Assembly: GCF_014649855.1 (NCBI RefSeq) | Contig: NZ_BMTV01000008.1 | Location: 79,927-143,926, forward strand | Origin: Streptomyces roseolus | Lineage (GTDB): Bacteria; Actinomycetota; Actinomycetes; Streptomycetales; Streptomycetaceae | Length of the DNA: 64,000 nt | Direction: 5' to 3' | In this document: in pieces, positions 37,500-47,457 of the stretch | How positions within the stretch are numbered: position 1 is the first letter of the stretch | How the letters are laid out: each line of letters begins with the position of its first letter | Made by a program: the position numbers and the translations under genes | The notes under the pieces: model-generated | Databases searched by the model: none | What the model saw: only the letters and a program-made list of their open reading frames with translations | Told to the model about the DNA's origin: nothing

Positions 37500-38909
37500 T
37501 CACCGGGCGCGGCGCAGGCCCAGGGCGACCAGGACGGCCGCGCCGAGCACGATCGCCGCGTCCAGGGCGGCGACGGTGCGCACCCCCTCGTACAGGTCGC
37601 CGCCGGTGGTGGCGAGGACACCCAGCATCGGGATGCCGACGGTGAGGCCCACCTGCTGGGTGGTGGTGACCAGGCCCGTCGCCAGGCCCTGCTCCTCGTC
37701 CCGGACGCCCGAGGTGACCGTCAGGCCGTACGAGATGATCGCGCCGAGGTGGAACATCGAGGCGAGGGTGACCGCGACGGTCGCCACGACCGCGCCGGAG
37801 CGCTCGCCGATCCCGAGCAGCGTCGCCGTGAGGACCGCCTGCCCGGCGAGCGAGACGACAAGGGTGCGGCGGGCGCCGATCCGCCCGACCACCTTCGGCG
37901 TGAGCGTCCCCGCCAGGACCGAGAAGACGCCCTGGATCCCGAAGACGACGCCGGTGGCGAAGGCCGACAGGCCCAGCGTGGACTGGAGGTAGAGGGTCAG
38001 GACGAAGACGATCGTCGACATCATCGAGAAGGTGACGAGTCCGCCGAGGTTGCCGAAGGCGACCGTGCGCCGGCGGAGCATCGGCAGCGAGACCAGCGGC
38101 GCCGGGTGGCGGGACTCGACGACCACGAAGGCGGCCAGCAGGAGCAGCCCGCCGACCAGGGCGACGAGCACGTCGGTGCCGCCGAAGCCGCGCTCGGCGG
38201 CGGTGGTCAGGGCGTAGACCAGGGCGAGCAGACCGCCGGTGACGGTGACCGCACCGGGCACGTCGAGCCGGGGCCGGTCCGGGGTGCGGGACTCGGTGAG
38301 CAGGCCCGGGGCGAGCGGCAGCACGACCAGGGTGAAGACGGCGAGCAGGCCCATGGTGGAGCGCCAGCCCAAGGTGTCGGTCATGACGCCGCCGAGGACC
38401 ATGCCGATGGTGAAGCCCAGCGACAACAGGGTGCCGGAGATGCCGAGCGCCCGGTCGCGCAGCGGGCCCTCCGGGAAGGAGGTGGTCAGCAGGGACATGC
38501 CGGTGGGCACGATCGCGGCGGCGCCGACGCCCTGGAGGGCGCGGCCGGCGAGGAAGGACGCCGGGTCCCAGGCGACGGTGGCGAGCACGGACGCGGCGGC
38601 GAAGAGGCCGAGGCCGCCGAGGAAGAGCCGCTTGCGGCCGTAGAGGTCGCCGATCCGCCCGAAGAGCAGCAGGAAGCCGCCGGAGGGCAGGGCGAAGGCG
38701 GTGACGGCCCACTGGAGGGCGGAGCGGTCGAGGCCGAGGTCGGCGCCGAGGACCGGCAGCGCGACGTTGAGGACGGAGAAGTCGAGCGCCACGATGAACT
38801 GGGCGGCGCACAGCACGAAGAGGACGAGCCGCGAGCGGCCGGTGAGGGCCGGGGGAGCGGGCGGGGCGGGGACGGGGGTCTTTCCGGGGGCGGAGGTCAC
38901 GGTTGCCAT
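37500..38909 (-). CDS. MFS drug transporter (DHA2, 14-helix type)
   Basis: A 469-aa exporter: SRLVLFVLCAAQFIVALDFSVLNVALPVLGADLG at the start, the loop 2-3 motif GRIGDLYGRKRLFLGG and motif C in the fifth helix region. DHA2 pumps export antibiotics and dyes by proton antiport. ATG 38909 is chosen; GTG 38915 would add two residues. It is divergent from an XRE regulator across a 91-nt gap, a typical pump-regulator pair, and appears inserted in the phoH-era cluster. Confidence 0.9.
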   Translation of the reverse strand: MATVTSAPGKTPVPAPPAPPALTGRSRLVLFVLCAAQFIVALDFSVLNVALPVLGADLGLDRSALQWAVTAFALPSGGFLLLFGRIGDLYGRKRLFLGGLGLFAAASVLATVAWDPASFLAGRALQGVGAAAIVPTGMSLLTTSFPEGPLRDRALGISGTLLSLGFTIGMVLGGVMTDTLGWRSTMGLLAVFTLVVLPLAPGLLTESRTPDRPRLDVPGAVTVTGGLLALVYALTTAAERGFGGTDVLVALVGGLLLLAAFVVVESRHPAPLVSLPMLRRRTVAFGNLGGLVTFSMMSTIVFVLTLYLQSTLGLSAFATGVVFGIQGVFSVLAGTLTPKVVGRIGARRTLVVSLAGQAVLTATLLGIGERSGAVVATVAVTLASMFHLGAIISYGLTVTSGVRDEEQGLATGLVTTTQQVGLTVGIPMLGVLATTGGDLYEGVRTVAALDAAIVLGAAVLVALGLRRAR

Positions 38910-39000
38910 GACCACGACTCTCGTCGCCGGGGAACATCGCCGGGTAGCGGGAACTTATCCTGTTGGTCGCACCACCAGGCGTCCGGGGGAGGAAGCACAC

Positions 39001-39885
39001 GTGGTCACAGCGGTGGAGAGCACCGACGGCAAGGCGCACCGACTGGCCGAGCTGCGCGAGTTCCTGATGAGCCGTCGGGCCCGGGTGACCCCGGCCCAGG
39101 CGGGCCTTCCGGACGGCGGCAGGCGTCGTACGCCCGGGCTGCGCCGGGAGGAGGTCGCCGTCCTCGCGGGCGTCGGCGTCAGCTGGTACCAGTGGCTGGA
39201 GCAGGGCCGGGACATCACCGTCTCGCCCCAGGTCCTCGACTCGGTGGCGCGGGTGCTGCGGCTGAGCCCGGCCGAGCGCCGCCACCTGTACGTCCTGGCG
39301 GCGCTGAACCCGCCGGCCCTCGAAGCCGCCCCGGAGGACCGGGACATGTGCGACGGGCTGCGACGGCTCATCGAGGCGTGGATGCCGTTCCCCGCGCACA
39401 TCATGGACGCGTACTGGAACATCGTGATGTTCAACGAGGCGGCGGCGGCCGTCTTCGGGCTGCGGCCGGACGTGCACCGCAACTGCCTGATCGACTTCTT
39501 CACCGACGAGAGGTACCGGGCGCGGATGCGCGGCTGGGAGGAGCTGGCGCCGAAGGTGGTGGCGCAGTTCCGGTCGGCGTGCTCGGAGTGCCCGGACGAC
39601 GAGGGCTTCCGGGCGGTGGTCGAGGAGGCGAAGGCGGCGAGCGCCGAGTTCGCGGAGCTGTGGGAGCGGCGGGACATCCTGCCCGGCGGCCAGAACCGCA
39701 AGGAGATGGACCACCCGGTGGCCGGTCTCCTCGTCGTGGAGGCCACCCAGCTGAGGGTGCCGGCCCGGCCCGACCTGGTGATCGTGCTGCACACGCCGCT
39801 GCCGGAGGCGCGGACCGCCGAGAAGCTGGAGTGGCTGGTGTCGCCGGAGGGGCGGCGGGGGGCCCTGTACCCGCTGGCGGGCTGA
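39001..39885 (+). CDS. XRE-family transcriptional regulator (MmyB-like)
   Basis: A 294-aa protein. Residues about 15-90 hold the XRE helix-turn-helix with the typical LREFLMSRRARVTPAQAGLP...RRRTPGLRREEVAVLAGVGVSWYQWLEQGRDITVSPQVLDSVARVL. Residues about 110-280 form the MmyB-like PAS-type ligand domain (AHIMDAYWNIVMFNEAAAAVFG). GTG 39001 is preceded by GGGGGAGGAAG. It probably controls the divergent DHA2 pump gene (inference from position). Confidence 0.9.
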   Translation: MVTAVESTDGKAHRLAELREFLMSRRARVTPAQAGLPDGGRRRTPGLRREEVAVLAGVGVSWYQWLEQGRDITVSPQVLDSVARVLRLSPAERRHLYVLAALNPPALEAAPEDRDMCDGLRRLIEAWMPFPAHIMDAYWNIVMFNEAAAAVFGLRPDVHRNCLIDFFTDERYRARMRGWEELAPKVVAQFRSACSECPDDEGFRAVVEEAKAASAEFAELWERRDILPGGQNRKEMDHPVAGLLVVEATQLRVPARPDLVIVLHTPLPEARTAEKLEWLVSPEGRRGALYPLAG

Positions 39886-39912
39886 GCCGGCGCCCCGACC
39901 TATGCTCGCTCC

Positions 39913-40275
39913 ATGACACTCAGCAGTGAGCACGGCGACCTCGGTCCCGAGGATCTGAAGATCATCACCCTGGCGCGCAGCGCCCGCGCCCGCAACGGCG
40001 TGCCCGAGGGCGCGGCCGTACGCGACGAGACCGGCCGTACGTACGTGGCGGGCACGGTGGAGCTGGAGTCGCTGAAGCTGAGCGCGCTGCGGACCGCCGT
40101 GGCGATGGCGGTGGCGAGCGGGGCGCAGTCGCTGGAGGCGGCGGCCGTGGTGTCGGCCGCCGAGACCGCGTCCGAGGAGGACCGGGCGGCGGTGCGGGAC
40201 CTCGGCGGGCCCGGGACGCCGGTGCTGCTCGCGGGGCCCGACGGACAGCTGCGTGCGGCCGTCACCGCGGGCTGA
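39913..40275 (+). CDS. Cysteine-free cytidine deaminase-fold protein (likely pseudoenzyme)
   Basis: A 120-aa protein that aligns by eye with short cytidine deaminases: DETGRTYVAGTVELESLKLSALRTAVAMAVASGA corresponds to the region that normally carries the zinc-binding (C/H)AE motif. Here that motif is replaced by SAL, and the second motif PCxxC is missing. The protein contains no cysteine at all, so it cannot bind the catalytic zinc. Databases often call such Streptomyces proteins cytidine deaminase from context before era. A regulatory or structural role is possible. Confidence 0.75.
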   Translation: MTLSSEHGDLGPEDLKIITLARSARARNGVPEGAAVRDETGRTYVAGTVELESLKLSALRTAVAMAVASGAQSLEAAAVVSAAETASEEDRAAVRDLGGPGTPVLLAGPDGQLRAAVTAG

Positions 40276-40294
40276 GCGCCGCACGGGGACGGCG

Positions 40295-40316
40295 GGGTCC
40301 GGCCGCGGCCGGACCC
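40295..40316. terminator. Terminator after the deaminase-fold gene
   Basis: A perfect 10-bp stem (40295-40304 with 40307-40316) and 2-nt loop lie 20 nt after the stop codon. Confidence 0.65.
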
Positions 40317-40506
40317 TTGCGGGTTCGTGAAGGTTCTCCGCGACTTCTCTTGCCTTCCCGTGCCGTCTGCGCGTCAATGGGCGGCGGACGGCCCGACGGG
40401 CCGTCAGATCCGCGTCCTCCACGCAGCGCCCGCACCCCTGCGTTCGTCATCGGAAGGGATACGAACCCGTCGGATCACGGCCACCGTCCGGGCGGGCGAG
40501 CTCTCC

Positions 40507-40890
40507 ATGACCCAGGCCGGTGACGCCGTCGCCCTCTCCGCGGTCGACTTCGGCCGGTGCGGCGCGGCCACCGGAGCCCTGCGGACGGTGACCGTCAAGG
40601 ACTTCCGCGGCGGCCCCGCCGGCTGGTCCGTGACCGGCGAGGTCACCGACCTCACCGGACCGGGCGGCGCCATCGGCGCCGACAGGCTCAGCTGGACCCC
40701 TGTCTGCGTCGCCGAGGAGGGCAGCCCCAGCGCCTGCACGGCCGTCGCCGCCGGAGCCACCCTCGCCTTCACGGCGAACGGCACCGTCACCGGCGGCGAG
40801 TTCACCGTCGACGCCGGACTCTCGCTGGACGTCCCGGCGTTCACCGCGCCCGGCGGCTACGCGGGCGTGCTGACGCCGACCCTGTCCTGA
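40507..40890 (+). CDS. WxL-like surface domain without signal peptide (possibly truncated)
   Basis: A 127-aa product from ATG 40507. The sequence resembles the WxL-type surface domain: TVTVKDFRGGPAGWSVTGEV carries the Trp region, and LSLDVPAFTAPGGYAGVLTPTLS the terminal strand block. The domain appears to begin a few codons upstream of the ATG (ITATVRAGELSM in the same frame), yet no signal peptide can be found in any frame of the 230 nt upstream, and no ribosome-binding site precedes the ATG. WxL proteins are exported, so this copy may be 5'-truncated or frameshifted. The DUF916-like partner gene follows after 87 nt. Confidence 0.5.
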   Translation: MTQAGDAVALSAVDFGRCGAATGALRTVTVKDFRGGPAGWSVTGEVTDLTGPGGAIGADRLSWTPVCVAEEGSPSACTAVAAGATLAFTANGTVTGGEFTVDAGLSLDVPAFTAPGGYAGVLTPTLS

Positions 40891-40977
40891 CGCCGGCCGA
40901 CGGGCCGGCCGGGCGCATCCCCGGCCGGCCCGTCGGCGGCCCTCCTCCCGCTCCGCCCCACCTCGGGGGTCCGCACC

Positions 40978-41793
40978 GTGCGACGCAAGCTGTACGCCCT
41001 CCTCCTGAGCGCCGCCCTGCCGCTCCTCGGGGCCCCGGCCGCCCACGCCGCCGAGAACGGCGAACGGGCCGTCCACCTGGCCGCCGCCCGGCTCGGCGAA
41101 CGCCCCTACTACGTCCTCACCGCCGACCCCGGCGCCACCCTCCGCGACAAGGTCACCGTCGCCAACAGGACCGCCGCCCCGCTCACCTTCCGGATCTACG
41201 GCGCCGACGCCTACAACACCGAACGCGACGGCGGCTTCGCCGTCCGCACCCTGAAGGAGGAGCAGACCGGCGCCGGCGCCTGGATCGAGCCCGAGCGGAC
41301 CACGGCCACCGTCCCGCCGCGCTCCGCCGTCACCGTCCCCTTCACCCTCACCGTCCCCGCCGACGCCGACCCCGGCGACCAGCCCGGCCCGCTCGTCGCC
41401 CTCGACGAGCGGATCGCCCCCGCGGGCGGCGGCGTCGCCATGGGCGTCCAGAGGGCCGTCGCCGCCCGCGTCCACCTCAAGGTCAGCGGCCCCGCCGTAC
41501 CCGCCCTCGCCGTCGAGGACGTCACCCTGGAGCAGGACCGGCCGCTCGTCGACCGGGTGCCGGCCGAGCTGCTGCCCCGGCAGAAGATCCGGCTCACCGA
41601 GCGGTGGACCGGCTCGCCGCAGCTCGACCGGGGCGAGGTGACCCTCACCGCCACCGCGAAGGACGTCCGCGAAAGTGCCGCGGTCTCCTTCCTCGCGATG
41701 CCCTGGCTCGCCGCCGCTGCGCTCGCCGCGGGGGCCGCCGGAGGCCTCGCGGGGTGGCGGATCCGGCGCCGCCGGGCCCGACGGGGGCACTGA
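40978..41793 (+). CDS. DUF916-like secreted membrane-anchored protein
   Basis: A 271-aa protein with a signal peptide (MRRKLYALLLSAALPLLGAP, cleavage near AHA-24) and a beta-sandwich domain (YYVLTADPGATLRDKVTVANRTAAPLTFRIYGADAYNT). One C-terminal membrane helix (about 238-258) and an RRRRAR tail follow, so it is anchored outside the membrane. In Gram-positive WxL loci, DUF916 proteins pair with WxL proteins on the wall. The strand pair I would expect between AVEDVTLEQ and the DRPLVDRVPAELLP block (roughly residues 180-195) seems missing, perhaps an in-frame deletion (inference). Confidence 0.7.
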   Translation: MRRKLYALLLSAALPLLGAPAAHAAENGERAVHLAAARLGERPYYVLTADPGATLRDKVTVANRTAAPLTFRIYGADAYNTERDGGFAVRTLKEEQTGAGAWIEPERTTATVPPRSAVTVPFTLTVPADADPGDQPGPLVALDERIAPAGGGVAMGVQRAVAARVHLKVSGPAVPALAVEDVTLEQDRPLVDRVPAELLPRQKIRLTERWTGSPQLDRGEVTLTATAKDVRESAAVSFLAMPWLAAAALAAGAAGGLAGWRIRRRRARRGH

Positions 41794-41831
41794 GTGCGTG
41801 ACGGGGCCGCGCATCGGGGACAATGGCCCCC

Positions 41832-42782
41832 ATGAGCGTGCGCAGTGAAGAGACCGATGAGAACACCGCCCCCCACCGGGCGGGCTTCGCCTGCTTCGTC
41901 GGGCGCCCCAACGCGGGCAAGTCCACCCTCACCAACGCTCTGGTCGGTCAGAAGGTGGCGATCACCTCCAACCGCCCCCAGACCACCCGGCACACCGTGC
42001 GCGGCATCGTGCACCGCCCGGACGCCCAGCTGATCCTGGTCGACACCCCGGGCCTCCACAAGCCGCGCACCCTCCTCGGCGAGCGGCTCAACGACGTCGT
42101 CCGCACCACCTGGGCCGAGGTCGACGTCATCGGCTTCTGCCTGCCCGCCGACCAGAAGCTCGGCCCCGGCGACCGCTTCATCGCCAAGGAGCTCGCCGAG
42201 ATCAAGAAGACCCCCAAGGTCGCCATCGTCACCAAGACCGACCTGGTCGACTCCAAGACCCTCGCCGAGCAGCTGATCGCCATCGACCAGCTCGGCCGCG
42301 AGCTCGGCATCGAGTGGGCGGAGATCGTGCCGGTCTCCGCCGTCGGCGACAAGCAGGTCCAGCTCGTCGCCGACCTGCTCGTCCCGCTCCTCCCGAAGTC
42401 CCCGCCGCTCTACCCGGAGGGCGACCTCACGGACGAGCCGGAGCAGGTCATGGTCGCCGAGCTGATCCGCGAGGCCGCCCTCGAAGGCGTCCGCGACGAG
42501 CTGCCGCACTCCATCGCGGTCGTCGTCGAGGAGATGATCCCCCGCGAGGGCCGCCCCGCCGACCGGCCGCTGCTCGACATCCACGCCAACGTGTACATCG
42601 AGCGCCCCAGCCAGAAGGGCATCATCATCGGCCCCAAGGGCAGCCGCCTGAAGGAGGTCGGGATGAAGTCCCGCAAGCACATCGAGGCCCTCCTCGGCAC
42701 CCCGGTCTTCCTCGACCTGCACGTCAAGGTCGCCAAGGACTGGCAGCGCGACCCCAAGCAGCTGCGGCGCCTGGGCTTCTGA
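41832..42782 (+). CDS. era: GTPase Era
   Basis: The 316-aa ribosome-assembly GTPase has G1 GRPNAGKST (about residues 24-32), G3 DTPGLHKP and G4 TKTD, and a C-terminal KH domain (IIGPKGSRLKEVGMKSRKHIEALLG). It binds the 16S rRNA 3' end and works with YbeY in 30S maturation. ACAAT seven nt upstream of ATG 41832 suggests a leaderless transcript; ATG 41823 is an alternative adding three residues. Confidence 0.96.
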   Translation: MSVRSEETDENTAPHRAGFACFVGRPNAGKSTLTNALVGQKVAITSNRPQTTRHTVRGIVHRPDAQLILVDTPGLHKPRTLLGERLNDVVRTTWAEVDVIGFCLPADQKLGPGDRFIAKELAEIKKTPKVAIVTKTDLVDSKTLAEQLIAIDQLGRELGIEWAEIVPVSAVGDKQVQLVADLLVPLLPKSPPLYPEGDLTDEPEQVMVAELIREAALEGVRDELPHSIAVVVEEMIPREGRPADRPLLDIHANVYIERPSQKGIIIGPKGSRLKEVGMKSRKHIEALLGTPVFLDLHVKVAKDWQRDPKQLRRLGF

Positions 42783-42833
42783 CGACCGCGCCGAACCGTC
42801 GACTTCCCCGAGGCGCCGTGCCGGCATGACGCC

Positions 42834-43754
42834 GTGACGAAGATCAGCAAGGGGGAGGGCCCGCCGGATCCCGGGCAGGGGCGGCGGGTCGAGGGCGTCG
42901 GCAAGTCGTCGGGCCCGGGACGGGGCACGGCCCCTGGACCGGGTACGGGCTCCGCCGCGGACGGCCTGCCAGCCGGCTCCGGCTCGGCGGGGGAGGGCCG
43001 CGCGCGGTCCCCGCACCGGATCGACCTCGCGGACGGCGGCGGCCGGTGGGCGGACCTGATCGTCCCCTCGCCCGCCCCGTCCGCCGAGGTGGCGGCAGCC
43101 GCGGAGGGTCTCGGCGGGGAGTTCGACACCCTCGCGTACGCCGGCCGGGGCGGCGCCAGGTTCGCCATGGAGGAGAAGGTCCCGCCCGGTTACGTCCTCG
43201 TCGAGTTCGCCCGCACCGGCCCCGGGTACTTCGATCTCGGCTCCGTCGACTGGGACGGCAGGGAGGCCGTCGCCCTCGGGGACTCCTCCACATCCCGCCG
43301 GTTCGAGCGGCGGGTGATGTGGTGCGACAACCTCTATCCCCTGCGCTTCCGCGTCCGCTGCGACGACCGGGCCGAGTGGGTGATCGTGATCCGCTCCGTC
43401 CGCGCGGTGCGGGCGCTCGGCACGGCCGCCACCGGGCGGGGCTCCGAGGTGCTGCTGCACACCGGGCCCGCCGGCGGCCTCGTCACCCGCCTCCACGCGG
43501 CGAAGGGCAGTCTGCGGGTCGAGGGCCACAAGCCGCGTCGTCCCCACACCCCCGCCACCTCCCCGGCCGTCCTCGCGAGCGTCTACGAGCGGCCCTACGA
43601 GGACGTGCGTGCGCTGCCGGAGGGGCCGCTGCTCGTGGCGGTCCTCGACGGGGACGGCGACTGGCCCCTGGAGGTCGGCGAGCTCCCGGAGCCCCGGCCC
43701 CGCAAGGGCCTCTGGGCCCGTCTGTTCGGCCGCCAGCTCACGCGCCCTCCTTGA
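42834..43754 (+). CDS. Hypothetical protein, possible surface/binding beta-domain
   Basis: A 306-aa protein with a Gly/Pro-rich disordered N-terminus (residues 1-60), then a folded part (WADLIVPSPAPSAEVAAAAEGLGGEFDTLAYAGRGGARFAMEEKVPPGYVLVEFARTGPGYFDLGSVDW). There is no signal peptide or membrane helix. I do not recognise the family. GTG 42834 starts 52 nt after era. Its last 17 nt overlap the convergent emfourin gene. Confidence 0.7.
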   Translation: MTKISKGEGPPDPGQGRRVEGVGKSSGPGRGTAPGPGTGSAADGLPAGSGSAGEGRARSPHRIDLADGGGRWADLIVPSPAPSAEVAAAAEGLGGEFDTLAYAGRGGARFAMEEKVPPGYVLVEFARTGPGYFDLGSVDWDGREAVALGDSSTSRRFERRVMWCDNLYPLRFRVRCDDRAEWVIVIRSVRAVRALGTAATGRGSEVLLHTGPAGGLVTRLHAAKGSLRVEGHKPRRPHTPATSPAVLASVYERPYEDVRALPEGPLLVAVLDGDGDWPLEVGELPEPRPRKGLWARLFGRQLTRPP

Positions 43755-43986
43755 GGACCCTCGTCACGAGGGTCCGCTGGGCGTCCGTGAGGTGCGGGTC
43801 GGCGCACCTCACGGTCCGGGCGTCGATCGTGATCTCGTAGGCGAAGCCGTCCGGGACGACCCGGGTGGCCTCCGGCGCCGCGAGGACGGCGGAGGCCAGG
43901 GACTCCCACTCGGGGCCCGTGACCTCCACCTCCGCCGACCGCTCGATGCCCGCGAAACCACCGGTGCGCCGCACTCGAATCCGCAT
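43738..43986 (-). CDS. Emfourin-type inhibitor of protealysin-like proteases
   Basis: An 82-aa protein beginning MRIRVRRTGGFAGIERSAEVEV and ending with HLTDAQRTLVTRVLKEGA, matching the emfourin pattern (a basic first strand, GGFAGI, and the terminal helix). Emfourin inhibits intracellular M4 proteases of the protealysin type and is usually encoded next to them. Here the protease gene lies 22 nt upstream on the same strand, so both are one operon. The 3' end overlaps the convergent gene at 42834 by 17 nt. Confidence 0.82.
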   Translation of the reverse strand: MRIRVRRTGGFAGIERSAEVEVTGPEWESLASAVLAAPEATRVVPDGFAYEITIDARTVRCADPHLTDAQRTLVTRVLKEGA

Positions 43987-44008
43987 GGGCCCTGTCTACC
44001 AGCCCGGC

Positions 44009-45052
44009 TCAGTCGGTGGGTACGCCCACGGCCGCCCACGCCTTCGTCACGGCCTGGATCTCCGCCGCGTCGCCGTACCGCGCCTTCGCCGCCGCCACCG
44101 TGGCCGCCGCGAACTCGGCGAAACGGGTCTCGGGGGTGAGGGTGCCGCCGGTCATCACGTCGTACCAGATCCGCCCGGCCCGGTCCCAGGCGTGGCCGCC
44201 GAGCTCGGTCGCCACCAGGTAGAAGGCGCGGTTGGGGATGCCGGAGTTGATGTGCACCCCGCCGTTGTCCTGGCCGGTGCGGACGTAGTCGTCCATGTGG
44301 GCCGGCTGCGGGTCCTTGCCGAGGACGTCGTCGTCGTACGCGGTCCCCGGCGCCTTCATGGAGCGCAGCGCCCTCCCCTGCACGTCCGGGTGGAAGAGGC
44401 CCTCGCCGATCAGCCAGTCGGCCTGCTCGGCGGTCTGGCCGAGCACGTGCTGCTTCACCAGCGAGCCGAAGACGTCGGAGACGGACTCGTTGAGCGCGCC
44501 GGACTGGCTGAAGTACTCCAGGTTCGCCGTGTACTGGGTGAAGCCGTGCGCCAGCTCGTGGGCGATGACGTCCACGGGGAGGGTGAAGTCGAGGAAGATC
44601 TCGTCGTCGCCGTCGCCGAACACCATCTGCTCGCCGTTCCAGAAGGCGTTGCCGTACTTCTCGTCGTAGTGGACGGTCGCGAGCAGCGGCAGCCCGGCGC
44701 CGTCCATGGAGTCGCGCCCGAAGGCGTCCCGGAAGAGCGCGAAGGTGGCGCCGAGGCCCGCGTAGGCGCGGTTGACGGTGGCGTCGGCCGTCGCCTCCTC
44801 GCCCTCGTCGCGGACTTTCACCCCGGGCAGCTCGGTGCGGCGCTGGGCGTCGTACACGGTCCGGCGCGGGGCCGCGGGCTCCGCGGTCGGGTCCGCGGGG
44901 GCGACGGCCGCGCGGGGCAGGACCCGGGCGGCACGGGCCGAGGTGTCGGCGATCAGGGTGCGGCGGGCGGCCGCGGCGACGGCGGGGTTCGCCGAGTTCG
45001 CCAGGTGCTCCAGGAGGTGGGGCGGCACGATCGTGCAGAAGGGGGAGGTCAT
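44009..45052 (-). CDS. Protealysin-like M4 metallopeptidase
   Basis: A 347-aa thermolysin-family protease. It has no signal peptide but begins with the short protealysin-type propeptide CTIVPPHLLEHLA (PPHLL is the propeptide hallmark). Catalytic residues are intact: HELAH (H165, E166, H169), the third zinc ligand E189 in ALNESVSD, and the catalytic His region GGVHINSGIPNRAFY near residue 275. Such enzymes stay in the cytoplasm or leave by unknown routes and are held by emfourin, encoded just downstream. ATG 45052. Confidence 0.92.
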   Translation of the reverse strand: MTSPFCTIVPPHLLEHLANSANPAVAAAARRTLIADTSARAARVLPRAAVAPADPTAEPAAPRRTVYDAQRRTELPGVKVRDEGEEATADATVNRAYAGLGATFALFRDAFGRDSMDGAGLPLLATVHYDEKYGNAFWNGEQMVFGDGDDEIFLDFTLPVDVIAHELAHGFTQYTANLEYFSQSGALNESVSDVFGSLVKQHVLGQTAEQADWLIGEGLFHPDVQGRALRSMKAPGTAYDDDVLGKDPQPAHMDDYVRTGQDNGGVHINSGIPNRAFYLVATELGGHAWDRAGRIWYDVMTGGTLTPETRFAEFAAATVAAAKARYGDAAEIQAVTKAWAAVGVPTD

Positions 45053-45136
45053 ACCGGCAATGTGGCACTGCGCGACGCCCCTGTCACGAGAAGTGACGGG
45101 GATTGGCGAAATGGAGTGATGGGTCACTTTTCGCCC

Positions 45137-45164
45137 TTGACGACACCGCCGTCCCGCATACTGG
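45137..45164 (+). promoter_or_regulatory. Possible leuA promoter
   Basis: TTGACG (45137-45142) and TACTGG (45159-45164) are 16 bp apart. A second -10-like TATGGT lies at 45195-45200, 12 nt before the leader ATG. Which one is used is open. Confidence 0.35.
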
Positions 45165-45211
45165 AACAGGACGTCCGCATTCCCCGGGCCTCGGCTATGG
45201 TGACGCACATC

Positions 45212-47109
<1,898 letters not shown>

Positions 47110-47117
47110 CCTCGCGC

Positions 47118-47160
47118 GCACGGCGCCCCGCCCCTCCGGCCGAGGGGCGGGGCGCCGTGC
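47118..47160. terminator. leuA terminator
   Basis: A perfect 19-bp stem (47118-47136 with 47142-47160) and 5-nt loop lie 9 nt after the leuA stop. Confidence 0.9.
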
Positions 47161-47210
47161 GTCCTCGCGCCCGCCCCGGAGGGGCCGGCGCCTCCTCCGC
47201 GACCACCCCG

Positions 47211-47340
47211 GAGGGTGATCTCGCGGCGACGGGTTCGGCCATCGGACCCGGCGCCGTCGGGGCCGCCGTCGGGGCCCCGCTGCCCGGCGGCGGCTTCCTG
47301 GCCTTCACGAAGCGCCGCCGCCGGGCCCGAAACCCCGGTG
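47211..47340 (+). pseudogene. Relic of a LAXTG cell-wall sorting signal
   Basis: One frame of this gap reads EGDLAATGSAIGPGAVGAA, then a Gly/Ala/Leu stretch and TKRRRRARN. That is the order of a class E sortase signal: LAxTG, a weak hydrophobic span, and a basic tail. No start codon, signal peptide or upstream domain exists; only the leuA terminator precedes it. It is best read as the remaining 3' end of a deleted surface-protein gene. The hydrophobic span is interrupted by proline and glycine, so chance cannot be excluded. Confidence 0.4.
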
Positions 47341-47457
47341 TCACGTCTCGGCCATCTCCGGTACGAAGTACGGACGAGGTGCTGACGTCACATCAAGGAT
47401 GTGGCTAACATCACGCCAACGCACCGGCAGTGCAGCCGGGCCGTTGAGGAGGTGCGC

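Noticed and set aside
40327..40506. An upstream extension of the WxL-like gene as its true N-terminus
   Set aside because: The extra residues have no signal peptide or hydrophobic stretch and no ribosome-binding site.
45083..45097. An MtrA-type site (GTCAC, five bases, GTGAC) upstream of the M4 protease
   Set aside because: The spacing is one base longer than the MtrA consensus as I know it, and the repeat is inverted rather than direct; it may only be a hairpin.
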